Shown: positions 25,902 through 34,449 of the stretch, piece by piece | Position numbering within the stretch: position 1 is the stretch's first letter | Layout: each line of letters begins with the position of its first letter | Origin: Pseudobutyrivibrio sp. MD2005 | Lineage (GTDB): Bacteria; Bacillota; Clostridia; Lachnospirales; Lachnospiraceae | Direction of reading: 5' to 3' | NCBI RefSeq assembly: GCF_000621865.1 | Contig: NZ_KK211358.1 | Location: 1-64,000 of the forward strand | DNA: 64,000 bases | The notes under the pieces: model-generated | Told to the model about the DNA's origin: nothing | The model's database searches: none | Seen by the model: the letters and a program-made list of their open reading frames with translations, nothing else | Translations under genes and position numbers: made by a program

Positions 25902-25930
25902 GGGTTCCACATTTGTGGAACCCTGTTTTT
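25902..25930. terminator. Bidirectional terminator
   Basis: Arms GGGTTCCACA and TGTGGAACCC (10 bp, perfect) with loop TT, then TGTTTTT on the plus strand and a weaker T-run on the minus strand. It serves the converging small genes. Confidence 0.85.
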
Positions 25931-25933
25931 ATT

Positions 25934-26329
25934 TTATCTATCTTTTATTAAATGATAAATTCCAATTATTATACCTCGTATAACGGCGTATATCATAAAC
26001 ATCAGCATGAAGCCCCAGACACCAAACACTATGTCACCAAAATCCATGACGCCGCTCTTGGTAATCTTTTGCTCGATTTCTATGGCAAATGTCAAAAGTA
26101 GAATCAATGTGAATACGTATATCCAACTAATTACTAGCACATGTCCTGTTTTTGCAAGAAGCGAAAAAATAGGCTGAATAACAAAAACCATTAACATTCC
26201 AAGGCATCCAATAACTAAGAAATGCAACTCTTTATCGCTAAAATTTGCTTCGTTTGCATCATTCCAAGTAAGAATGTAAGTATGTGCTCGGTTTATAAAA
26301 TCCAAAATAGAGTATAAAAAAGTGTTCAT
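25934..26329 (-). CDS. Membrane protein of unknown function
   Basis: A 131-aa protein with three clear hydrophobic segments (LHFLVIGCLGMLMVFVIQPI; VLVISWIYVFTLILLLTFA; FGVWGFMLMFMIYAVIRG) and a possible short fourth. The start has an AAGGAG site. The spacing of helices is reminiscent of VanZ-like proteins, but I see no decisive motif. It is transcribed alone and divergently from the phosphofructokinase gene. Confidence 0.7.
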   Translation of the reverse strand: MNTFLYSILDFINRAHTYILTWNDANEANFSDKELHFLVIGCLGMLMVFVIQPIFSLLAKTGHVLVISWIYVFTLILLLTFAIEIEQKITKSGVMDFGDIVFGVWGFMLMFMIYAVIRGIIIGIYHLIKDR

Positions 26330-26388
26330 GTACTGTCTCCTTGTGATAAAATGTAACTATTATGAGCAAACTATAATGGAGGATAAGT

Positions 26389-27600
26389 ATGGGAAATATT
26401 ATAGTCGCACAGTCAGGCGGACCTACTGTTGCAATCAATGCCAGCTTAGCTGGAGTAATCGAGGGAGCAATTGCTTCAAAATATGATAAAATCTATGGCT
26501 CCATCAATGGTATCCTGGGTATCAAAGATGATAATATCATTGATTTAGGTAAAATAGCAAATTCAGATCCTAATTTCCTTACAAAGCTTAAGACGACACC
26601 AGCAATGTTCTTGGGCTCTTGTCGTTTTAAACTTCCTAGTGTCGAATCTAACGACCCTATATATAATACACTTTTTGCACAATTTGAAAAGTACAATATA
26701 GACGCATTCTTCTACATTGGTGGAAATGATTCAATGGATACAGTAGATAAGCTTTCTGCCTATGCTAGACAAAAAGAATCTCACATTAGATTTGTAGGAA
26801 TACCAAAGACAATCGATAACGATCTTTGTGTTACAGATCATACTCCAGGTTTTGGTTCGGCAGCAAAATACATTGCAACTACCACTATGGAAGTTATTTA
26901 TGATGCTCAGATTTACAATTCACCTAGTGTTACCATTATCGAGGTTATGGGACGTGATGCGGGATGGCTTACAGCTGCTACATCTCTTGCCAGAAACGAA
27001 TATTGCCCAGGTCCTGATTTGATCTATCTTCCTGAGGTTCCATTTAACACAGAAATTTTCGTAAACGATTTATCACGACTTCTTAAGCAGAAGACAAATA
27101 TTGTTGTGGCAGTTTCTGAGGGAATCAGAGATGCTGCAGGAGAATATATTTCAGCTTCTACAGGAACTCTTGATAATTTTGGCCATGCTCAGCTTTCAGG
27201 TGCAGGAAAGACACTTGAGTATCTTGTGAAGGATAGACTCGGAGTAAAGGTACGTTCAATCGAAGTTAATGTTCTTCAAAGAGCTGCTGCCCATATTAGC
27301 TCACTTACAGATATTAACGAGTCTGTTTTACTTGGAAAGAACGGTGTAAAGTTTGCCGAGGATGGTGTGACAGGAGTTATGGTAATTGCGAAGCGCACAA
27401 GCAATTCCCCATACACTATCGAATATGATTATGCTAAGATCCATGACATTGCAAATGAAGCTAAGGAAGTTCCAAAGGAATGGATAAATGCAGATCATAA
27501 TTGGGTTACAGATGATATGCTAGAATATCTTCGCCCACTTATCTTAGGAGAGCCTAAGCTTGAATACTCTAATGGTTTGCCAGTATATGTTAATAGATAA
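26389..27600 (+). CDS. pfp: PPi-dependent 6-phosphofructokinase
   Basis: A 403-aa phosphofructokinase. Binding-site motifs: AQSGGPTVAIN, IGGNDSMDT and PKTIDNDL. Asp in GGND and Lys in PKTIDND are the residues that distinguish pyrophosphate-dependent from ATP-dependent enzymes (GGDGS and PGTIDN), so PPi is the likely phosphoryl donor. VMGRDAGWLTA contributes to the sugar phosphate site. GGAGG precedes the ATG. A small gene follows 8-11 bp later. Confidence 0.9.
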   Translation: MGNIIVAQSGGPTVAINASLAGVIEGAIASKYDKIYGSINGILGIKDDNIIDLGKIANSDPNFLTKLKTTPAMFLGSCRFKLPSVESNDPIYNTLFAQFEKYNIDAFFYIGGNDSMDTVDKLSAYARQKESHIRFVGIPKTIDNDLCVTDHTPGFGSAAKYIATTTMEVIYDAQIYNSPSVTIIEVMGRDAGWLTAATSLARNEYCPGPDLIYLPEVPFNTEIFVNDLSRLLKQKTNIVVAVSEGIRDAAGEYISASTGTLDNFGHAQLSGAGKTLEYLVKDRLGVKVRSIEVNVLQRAAAHISSLTDINESVLLGKNGVKFAEDGVTGVMVIAKRTSNSPYTIEYDYAKIHDIANEAKEVPKEWINADHNWVTDDMLEYLRPLILGEPKLEYSNGLPVYVNR

Positions 27601-27611
27601 AGAGGTTTATG

Positions 27612-27818
27612 ATGTACGATTTAAAAGGAAAAACAATTATTGAAATCAAAGAATACGTTAATTCTTTGAGTAATGAGGAACTGGATAAGTTCATCGAAGA
27701 AGTGGATTTTCATGACTATGATTTTGATTTAGAGGCTATTGATTTGTTAAACAGTTCAAGACTCTACGATTATATCCAGTATTCTCATAATGGCGAGGCT
27801 GCTATTACTTTTGATTAA
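27612..27818 (+). CDS. Small acidic protein of unknown function
   Basis: A 68-aa (69 from the adjacent ATG at 27609) very acidic protein, helical at the N-terminus (EIKEYVNSLSNEELDKFIEE). AGAGG at 27601 gives better spacing to 27612. It follows the phosphofructokinase gene closely and so probably shares its transcript. No family recognised. Confidence 0.65.
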   Translation: MYDLKGKTIIEIKEYVNSLSNEELDKFIEEVDFHDYDFDLEAIDLLNSSRLYDYIQYSHNGEAAITFD

Positions 27819-27858
27819 TAAAAATATTAGTCTTTGTTGACAGAAAAGGGGGATAACT

Positions 27859-29289
27859 ATGGTATCCAAAAAGCAAAAAGTTAAAACAGTTATATTGGTA
27901 CTGATTCTTGCTGCGGCTATAGTAGGCGGCGTGTTCGGAATCAGCTATTACAAAGGAGGCGTTACATTCCCTTGGCAAGTGGCTAGCACTGATGTAGAAC
28001 AAAAAGAGGTTGCCGAAGAGTCAAAGGAAGACGATGTTAAGCTTAAAGTAGTTGAGACTAAAGACAACAAACAGGAAGTTACAGAAGAAAAGACCGAAGA
28101 CAAGGAACTACCAGAGGTTAAAGAAGATGAGCCTGAGGTGGAAGAAAAAGAAGAAGCCCCTGAAGAGACAGCAGAAGTAGTAAAGACTATGGGCTACTAT
28201 GGACCACTTCATGTAGAAGAAGGACGTCTTGTTGATGAAGAAGGAGATTTAGTACAGCTTACAGGTGTTAGTTCACATGGCCTTAGCTGGTATCCAGAAT
28301 ATGTTTCCGCTGACACAATCGCAACCCTTAAGGATGAATGGGGAATCAATGTAATCAGACTTGCTATGTACACAAGCGACTACAATGGCTATTGTGTTGG
28401 AGGTGAGAAGAACCAGGCTGCGCTCAAAGAGACTATTGACGAGGCTGTTACAGCAGCAACTGATAATGATATGTATGTGATTATTGACTGGCATATCTTA
28501 AATGATGGCGATCCTAATGAGTATAAGGCGGAAGCTATTCAGTTCTTTGGCGAGATGGTTCGTCAGTACAAGGATAACGAAAATGTAATCTATGAAATCT
28601 GCAACGAGCCTAACGGTGATGTAAAGTGGTCTGATGTTAAGAGCTATGCTACAGAGCTTATTCCAGTAATCAGAAATGTTGATAAGGATGCATTGATTTT
28701 AGTAGGTACACCTGAGTATTCAAGTGATTTACAATCTGTTGTAAATGATCCACTTAAATTTGATAACGTTATGTACACTTATCATTTTTATGCTGGAACA
28801 CATAAGTCTGGTGCGAGAAGTTCTCTTACAGAAGCTTTAGATGCTGGCCTTCCAGTATTTATTTCAGAATATGGCAATGTATCAGCTGATGGTGACGGTG
28901 CTGTTGATACAGAAGAGGCTGCTAAATGGGAAAAGATCATAGATAAATACGGCTTGTCAACTTGCATATGGAACCTTTCAAACAAGGATGAGGGCTCTGC
29001 ACTCATTAGTTCTGAATGCGACAAAACAGAAGACTTTGATTATGAAGACCTTACAGAGCAGGGAAAATTCTTTGTTGATTCATTAGGTGTTAAGTTTGAA
29101 GAAGCTGATGAAGAGGATGAAGAAGATACTGAAGATACTGAAGAAGAAATAACAGAAGACTCTGAAGAGTCCGAAGACACAGAAGCTACTCAGTCACAGA
29201 GCAGCAAAAAGGAAAAGAAAAGCACTGATAAAAAGAAAATCAGTAAGAAAATAAATGTAAAGAAAACAAAAAGTAATACGGAGAATTAA
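27859..29289 (+). CDS. Membrane-anchored GH5 endo-beta-1,4-glucanase
   Basis: A 476-aa protein with an N-terminal transmembrane anchor (residues 10-32), an acidic low-complexity linker (about 45-110), a GH5 catalytic domain (about 113-415) and an acidic then Lys-rich tail. The catalytic acid/base is Glu of YEICNEPNG and the nucleophile Glu of PVFISEYGN; IIDWHIL and MYTYHFYAGTH are other GH5 (subfamily 2-like) landmarks. The uncleaved anchor suggests surface retention. The tail alternates Asp/Glu (about 420-450) and Lys/Ser (about 455-476), which might contact the wall. It cleaves beta-1,4-glucans. Confidence 0.9.
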   Translation: MVSKKQKVKTVILVLILAAAIVGGVFGISYYKGGVTFPWQVASTDVEQKEVAEESKEDDVKLKVVETKDNKQEVTEEKTEDKELPEVKEDEPEVEEKEEAPEETAEVVKTMGYYGPLHVEEGRLVDEEGDLVQLTGVSSHGLSWYPEYVSADTIATLKDEWGINVIRLAMYTSDYNGYCVGGEKNQAALKETIDEAVTAATDNDMYVIIDWHILNDGDPNEYKAEAIQFFGEMVRQYKDNENVIYEICNEPNGDVKWSDVKSYATELIPVIRNVDKDALILVGTPEYSSDLQSVVNDPLKFDNVMYTYHFYAGTHKSGARSSLTEALDAGLPVFISEYGNVSADGDGAVDTEEAAKWEKIIDKYGLSTCIWNLSNKDEGSALISSECDKTEDFDYEDLTEQGKFFVDSLGVKFEEADEEDEEDTEDTEEEITEDSEESEDTEATQSQSSKKEKKSTDKKKISKKINVKKTKSNTEN

Positions 29290-29294
29290 AGATA

Positions 29295-31088
29295 ATGACT
29301 ACAAATGAAAAAATATCAAAGCTGAGAGATTTAATGAAGGAAAGAGGCATTGATATATACCTTGTTCCTACTGACGATTTTCATTCTTCAGAATACGTTG
29401 GTGAACACTTTAAGGAAAGAAGCTTTATCACAGGTTTTACAGGTTCTGCAGGTACTGCCATCATCACAAAGGATGAAGCTCATCTGTGGACAGATGGAAG
29501 ATATTTCGTGCAGGCTGCAAAGCAGATTGCAGATTCTGAAGTGATTTTAGAGCGTATCGGAGAGCCAGGCGTTCCTGAAGTTGAAGAATTTATCGAAAAG
29601 CATTTTCCAAATGGAGGCTGCTTAGGCTTTGATGGCAGATGTGTTTCAGCAAAGAATGCTGCTAAATATTTTGATATCGCCCAGGAAAAGGGTGGTGAAT
29701 TATTCACTACAGAGGATTTGATTGATAGTATTTGGGAGGACAGACCATCCCTTCCTAAGGCTACTACATGGGTGCTTGCAGATGAGTTCTCAGGAGAGAG
29801 CATGCAGGCTAAAATCTATCGAATCCGCGATAAGATGAAAAAGAAAAAGGCAGATGCACATTTGGTTTCATCATTGTACGACATTGCTTATATTCTTAAT
29901 TTAAGAGGAGATGATATTGAACACGTACCTGTATTCTTGTCATTCCTTCTTATCACAGATGATAGCGTAATCTTATTTACAGATACTACAAATTGGCCAG
30001 AGGAAGCTATGAGCTACCTTAACAACAATAGTATCAAGCTATATCCATACGATATGGTATACCATTACATGCAAAGCGCTGATATGGCAGATAGAAGAGT
30101 GCTTCTTGACCAGAGCATTATCAACTACAACATTGTTAAATCGCTCAAGGGCTCTGCAAAGATTATTGATGGCAAGAACCCATCAGAGCTTATGCGTGCA
30201 GTTAAAAATGAGACAGAAATAAAGAATACAAAATGGGCTCATATTAAAGATGGTGTAGCATGTACTAAGGCTATCAAATATGTAAAAGAAAACATTGGTA
30301 AGGTACCAATGACAGAGATAACAGTTTCTGATTATTACGAGGCTAGACGCCGCGAGCAGGAGAATTTCCTTGATTTATCATTTGGCACAATATCAGCTTA
30401 TGGTCCAAACGCTGCAATGATGCATTACAGCGCAAAGCCAGGGGCTGAAGCAGAGCTTAAGCCAGAAGGATTCCTCCTTGTTGATTCAGGCGCCCACTAC
30501 CTTGAAGGCACAACAGATATTACTAGAACTATAGCTCTAGGAGAGCTCACTCAGCAGATGAAGGAGTATTACACTACAGTATTACGCTGCCATCTTAGAC
30601 TTATGGCTGCAAACTTCCCTAAGGGAGTTACAGGAGCTAATCTTGATGTGCTTTCACGTGGTCCAGTATGGGATATGGGACTTGATTATCGTTGCGGTAC
30701 AGGTCATGGCGTTGGACATATTCTCAATGTTCATGAAGGTCCTAACAACTTCCGCTGGAGAGTTCCAAAGGGACAGAATGCGGCAGAGCTAATCCCAGGT
30801 ATGGTTACAACAGATGAGCCAGGCCTTTATATCGAGGATGGCTTTGGAATAAGAATAGAAAACGAGCTTCTTTGTGTTGCAGGTGAGACAACAGAATACG
30901 GAGATTTCCGTCATTTTGAGTCACTTACTGTATGCCCTATCGATTTGGATCCAGTTATTCCAGAGATGATGACCGAGGCAGAAAAGAAGACTCTTAACGA
31001 GTACCATGCAATGGTTCGCGAAACATTAAAGCCATATTTGTCTGATGAAGAAAATGAATGGTTAAAGAAAGAAACTAGAGAAATTTAA
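29295..31088 (+). CDS. M24-family Xaa-Pro aminopeptidase
   Basis: A 597-aa peptidase of the long aminopeptidase P type: two creatinase-like N-terminal domains then a pita-bread catalytic domain. Dinuclear metal ligands are visible in LLVDSGAHY, EGTTDITRT, TGHGVGHILNVHEGP, TTDEPGLYIEDG and IRIENELL. It removes N-terminal residues preceding proline and is cytoplasmic. It begins 5 bp after the GH5 gene, so both may be co-transcribed despite unrelated jobs. Confidence 0.92.
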   Translation: MTTNEKISKLRDLMKERGIDIYLVPTDDFHSSEYVGEHFKERSFITGFTGSAGTAIITKDEAHLWTDGRYFVQAAKQIADSEVILERIGEPGVPEVEEFIEKHFPNGGCLGFDGRCVSAKNAAKYFDIAQEKGGELFTTEDLIDSIWEDRPSLPKATTWVLADEFSGESMQAKIYRIRDKMKKKKADAHLVSSLYDIAYILNLRGDDIEHVPVFLSFLLITDDSVILFTDTTNWPEEAMSYLNNNSIKLYPYDMVYHYMQSADMADRRVLLDQSIINYNIVKSLKGSAKIIDGKNPSELMRAVKNETEIKNTKWAHIKDGVACTKAIKYVKENIGKVPMTEITVSDYYEARRREQENFLDLSFGTISAYGPNAAMMHYSAKPGAEAELKPEGFLLVDSGAHYLEGTTDITRTIALGELTQQMKEYYTTVLRCHLRLMAANFPKGVTGANLDVLSRGPVWDMGLDYRCGTGHGVGHILNVHEGPNNFRWRVPKGQNAAELIPGMVTTDEPGLYIEDGFGIRIENELLCVAGETTEYGDFRHFESLTVCPIDLDPVIPEMMTEAEKKTLNEYHAMVRETLKPYLSDEENEWLKKETREI

Positions 31089-31109
31089 GGTGGCTGATGA
31101 GGGATAATA

Positions 31110-33809
31110 ATGAGCAAACTTTTATTAATGGATGGACATAGTATTGCAAATCGTGCATTCTATGGCTTGCCTGATCTTACAAATAGCGCTGGGGAGCACA
31201 CCGGCGCCATTTTTGGCTTTTTGAACATGATGTTTAAGTTCATCGAAGTGGAGAAGCCAGACAATTTTGCAGTTGCATTTGATGTACATGCGCCAACATT
31301 TAGACATAAAATGTTTGATGCATACAAGGGCACTCGTAAGCCTATGCTACCTGAACTAAAAGAGCAGATACCACGTATTCAGGAAATGCTTAGGGCAATG
31401 GGTGTACCAGTTATTACACTTGAAGGCTGGGAAGCAGACGATATTTTAGGTACTCTTTCTCGTATTGGAGAGGAGAAAGGCTTCGATGTTACTATTGTTT
31501 CGGGAGATAGAGATTTACTCCAGCTTGCTACTGAAAAGGTAAAGATTTCCATTCCAAAGACAAAAAAGACAGGAACTGAAATAGAACAGTATTATGCAGC
31601 GGATGTTAAGGCACTTTATGGTGTTACTCCAAAGCAGTTTATTGATATAAAGGCCCTGATGGGTGATGCATCAGATAACATTCCTGGAGTTGAGGGAATT
31701 GGTGAAAAGACTGCATCAAATCTCATTCAGCAGTATGGCTCTATTGAAGAGTGTCATGCTCACGTTGAGGAGCTGAAGCCACCTAGAGCTTCTAAGAATT
31801 TGGCTGCGCAGTGGGATATTGCAGTATTATCAAAGGAGCTTGCTACAATTAACGTGCAGGCACCAATCGAGCTTGAAGAGGGCAGTACAAAGTTAGATAA
31901 CATCTTTACAGAAGAGGCGTATCTTCTCTGCAAAAGATATGAGCTGAAGAATTTGTTGCCTAGGTTTGAAAATTCTACCACTGCAAGTGTTGCTGACAAC
32001 ACATCTGAAACTTTTAAGCACATTTCTGATTTCAGTGAAGTGGAAGCTTTCTTTGAAGATTTAAAGAAGAGTGGCAATGATTTTGTTGGAGTAAGCATAA
32101 TGGCTACTGACAAAATCAAAGGTGTTGCTTTATCTGTTGGGGAATCTACAGTATATATTGAAAGCAATGGCTTGGTTACACCTGAAAATCTTGCACACAA
32201 GCTTATAGAACTCAGCGGTAAGGGCGTGAAGCTTTGCTTTTGGGATTTGAAAAAAGCAATGCATCTTATCTATGATTTGCTTAGTGATGATGAGAAAGCT
32301 GGAGTTTATGAAAACGGTGGCAAAGCCGTAATCTTCCCAACAGCATGTGATGTTGCAGTGGCGGCATATCTGCTCAATCCTACAAAAAGCGAGTACAACG
32401 CAGAGGATGTGGCAAGTGAGATGCTTGGGAAAATAATTCCAGGTGTGGCAGATTTGTTTGGAAAGAAGAAGCTTGCAGCAGCTTTAGAGGATGATAGTCT
32501 GATTGACGAGGTTGTTAAGTATGCTTGCTACAATGCCTATGTTGCTCACGATGCCTATGAGCTGATTATAAATAAGATCAAAGAAGAAGGCATGCTTGAT
32601 ATATACGAAACTATCGAGCTGCCGCTTATATATACATTGTTTGATATGGAAATAGCTGGCATTGCTATGGACGCTGATGCATTGTCTGAATATGGCAAAA
32701 AGCTTTCTGTGAGAATAAAAGAGCTGGAGCAAAGCATTTATAATGAAGCTGGCGAGGAGTTCAATATTAATTCTCCTAAGCAGCTTGGAGTTATTTTATT
32801 TGAGAAGCTAGGAATTAAAGGTGGAAAGAAGACTAAGACGGGCTATTCTACAGCAGCGGATGTACTAGAAAGCTTGGCTGGCGAAAATCCAATCATTAGC
32901 GACATTCTTGAGTACAGGCAGTTGGCAAAGCTTAAGAGCACTTATGCTGATGGCTTGGCTACATGTGTTGATGCTGATGGTAGAGTTCGTTCTACATTTA
33001 TGCAGACTGTTACAGCTACAGGAAGAATCAGTTCTACAGAGCCTAATCTTCAAAATATTCCTATCAGAATGGAGCTTGGAAGAGAGATTAGAAAGGTATT
33101 TCATCCAGAGGATGGCTACGTATTCTTAGATGCTGATTACTCGCAGATTGAGCTTCGAGTGCTTGCTCATATGTCCGGTGATGATAATCTTATCAATGCA
33201 TTTAAGGCTGGTCAGGATATCCACCGCTCTACAGCTTCGCTTGTGTTTAACACACCATTTGAAGAGGTTACAGATTTACAGCGTAGACGTGCAAAGGCTG
33301 TTAACTTTGGTATTGTTTATGGAATCAGCGCATTTGGACTTGCTAAAGATATCGATGTAAGTCGTGGAGAGGCTCAGGAATACATTGATAATTATTTCGT
33401 GGCATATCCTAAGATGCATGAGTTCCTTGAAAATCTTAAGGCGGATGGCAAGGAAAAGGGATACGTAACTACAATGTTTGGCAGACGTCGCCCTATACCA
33501 GAGCTTGCATCGTCCAACTTCATGACAAGACAGTTTGGTGAACGAGTTGCTATGAATTCCCCTATTCAGGGAACAGCTGCAGATATCATAAAAATTGCCA
33601 TGGTAAAGGTGCATGACAGACTCTTATCCGAGCATCTTAAGTCAAAGCTTTTGCTTCAAGTACACGATGAGCTTTTAGTGGAAGCCTTAGAGAGCGAAAA
33701 GTCAAAAGTAAAGGCGCTTATACAGGAAGAAATGGAAAATGCAGCAAATCTCGCTGTTAAGCTTGAAATTGATATGAATGCTGGCAAGAATTGGGCAGAA
33801 GCTCATTAA
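31110..33809 (+). CDS. polA: DNA polymerase I
   Basis: An 899-aa family A polymerase. The 5'-3' nuclease covers about 1-290 (DGHSIANRAFYG, GWEADDILG, SGDRDLLQL, GDASDNIPGVEGIGEKTA). The central domain (about 310-480) lacks the acidic residues of the 3'-5' exonuclease: the position of FDTET reads FVGVSIMATD, so proofreading is probably lost, as in Bacillus and Thermus enzymes. The polymerase domain has motif A (LDADYSQIELRVLAH), motif B (RRRAKAVNFGIVYG) and motif C (LLQVHDELLVE). It is followed 30 bp later by coaE. Confidence 0.96.
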   Translation: MSKLLLMDGHSIANRAFYGLPDLTNSAGEHTGAIFGFLNMMFKFIEVEKPDNFAVAFDVHAPTFRHKMFDAYKGTRKPMLPELKEQIPRIQEMLRAMGVPVITLEGWEADDILGTLSRIGEEKGFDVTIVSGDRDLLQLATEKVKISIPKTKKTGTEIEQYYAADVKALYGVTPKQFIDIKALMGDASDNIPGVEGIGEKTASNLIQQYGSIEECHAHVEELKPPRASKNLAAQWDIAVLSKELATINVQAPIELEEGSTKLDNIFTEEAYLLCKRYELKNLLPRFENSTTASVADNTSETFKHISDFSEVEAFFEDLKKSGNDFVGVSIMATDKIKGVALSVGESTVYIESNGLVTPENLAHKLIELSGKGVKLCFWDLKKAMHLIYDLLSDDEKAGVYENGGKAVIFPTACDVAVAAYLLNPTKSEYNAEDVASEMLGKIIPGVADLFGKKKLAAALEDDSLIDEVVKYACYNAYVAHDAYELIINKIKEEGMLDIYETIELPLIYTLFDMEIAGIAMDADALSEYGKKLSVRIKELEQSIYNEAGEEFNINSPKQLGVILFEKLGIKGGKKTKTGYSTAADVLESLAGENPIISDILEYRQLAKLKSTYADGLATCVDADGRVRSTFMQTVTATGRISSTEPNLQNIPIRMELGREIRKVFHPEDGYVFLDADYSQIELRVLAHMSGDDNLINAFKAGQDIHRSTASLVFNTPFEEVTDLQRRRAKAVNFGIVYGISAFGLAKDIDVSRGEAQEYIDNYFVAYPKMHEFLENLKADGKEKGYVTTMFGRRRPIPELASSNFMTRQFGERVAMNSPIQGTAADIIKIAMVKVHDRLLSEHLKSKLLLQVHDELLVEALESEKSKVKALIQEEMENAANLAVKLEIDMNAGKNWAEAH

Positions 33810-33839
33810 TCTAGCCATCCCGTTAACAGGAGATAGATT

Positions 33840-34430
33840 ATGTTATTTATAGGTATAACAGGAGGCGTTGGCGCAGGGAAAAGCACAGTATTGCGCCTTC
33901 TGAAAGAGAATTTTAATTGTAAGGTTCTGCTTGCAGACGAGGTAGCGGCAGAGCTGATGAAGGCTGGCAATGCCTGTTTTGATGCTGTGGTATCTCTAGA
34001 TTGGCCTGAAAGCATTGTTGGAGCTGATGGCGAAATAGATCGCGGTCTTATGGCTAGGCTGATGTTTAGTGATGATAAGCTTTTAACAGAGGTGAACGCA
34101 ATTGTTCATCCTGCAGTAGAGCAAGAAGTACTAAATCAAGTAGAAGATGAACGGGCTAAGCACAAGATAGAGTATTTTTTCTTTGAAGCTGCATTGCTCA
34201 TAGAATGTGGATATGGTAAACTTGTTGATGAGATGTGGTACATTTATGCCGATGAGAATACCAGAGCCAAAAGGCTTAAAGAATCTAGAGGCTATTCAGA
34301 TGAACGCATCAAAAATACTATCGCGAAACAGCGTAGTGATGCTTCTTTTAGGGAGCATGCTGATAGAGTTATAGATAACAGTGGTGATAAGGAGCAGACG
34401 TTGCTTCAGCTTCGCCAAATTTTAGAATAA
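33840..34430 (+). CDS. coaE: Dephospho-CoA kinase
   Basis: A 196-aa P-loop kinase that phosphorylates dephospho-CoA in the last step of CoA synthesis. P-loop GITGGVGAGKST; LLADEVAAELM and IVHPAVEQEV are family blocks; the LID region carries RAKRLKESRGYSDE. An AACAGGAGAT site precedes the ATG. The polA-coaE order is common in Firmicutes. Confidence 0.94.
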   Translation: MLFIGITGGVGAGKSTVLRLLKENFNCKVLLADEVAAELMKAGNACFDAVVSLDWPESIVGADGEIDRGLMARLMFSDDKLLTEVNAIVHPAVEQEVLNQVEDERAKHKIEYFFFEAALLIECGYGKLVDEMWYIYADENTRAKRLKESRGYSDERIKNTIAKQRSDASFREHADRVIDNSGDKEQTLLQLRQILE

Positions 34431-34449
34431 TTCTCGAGGAGAGCAGTTT

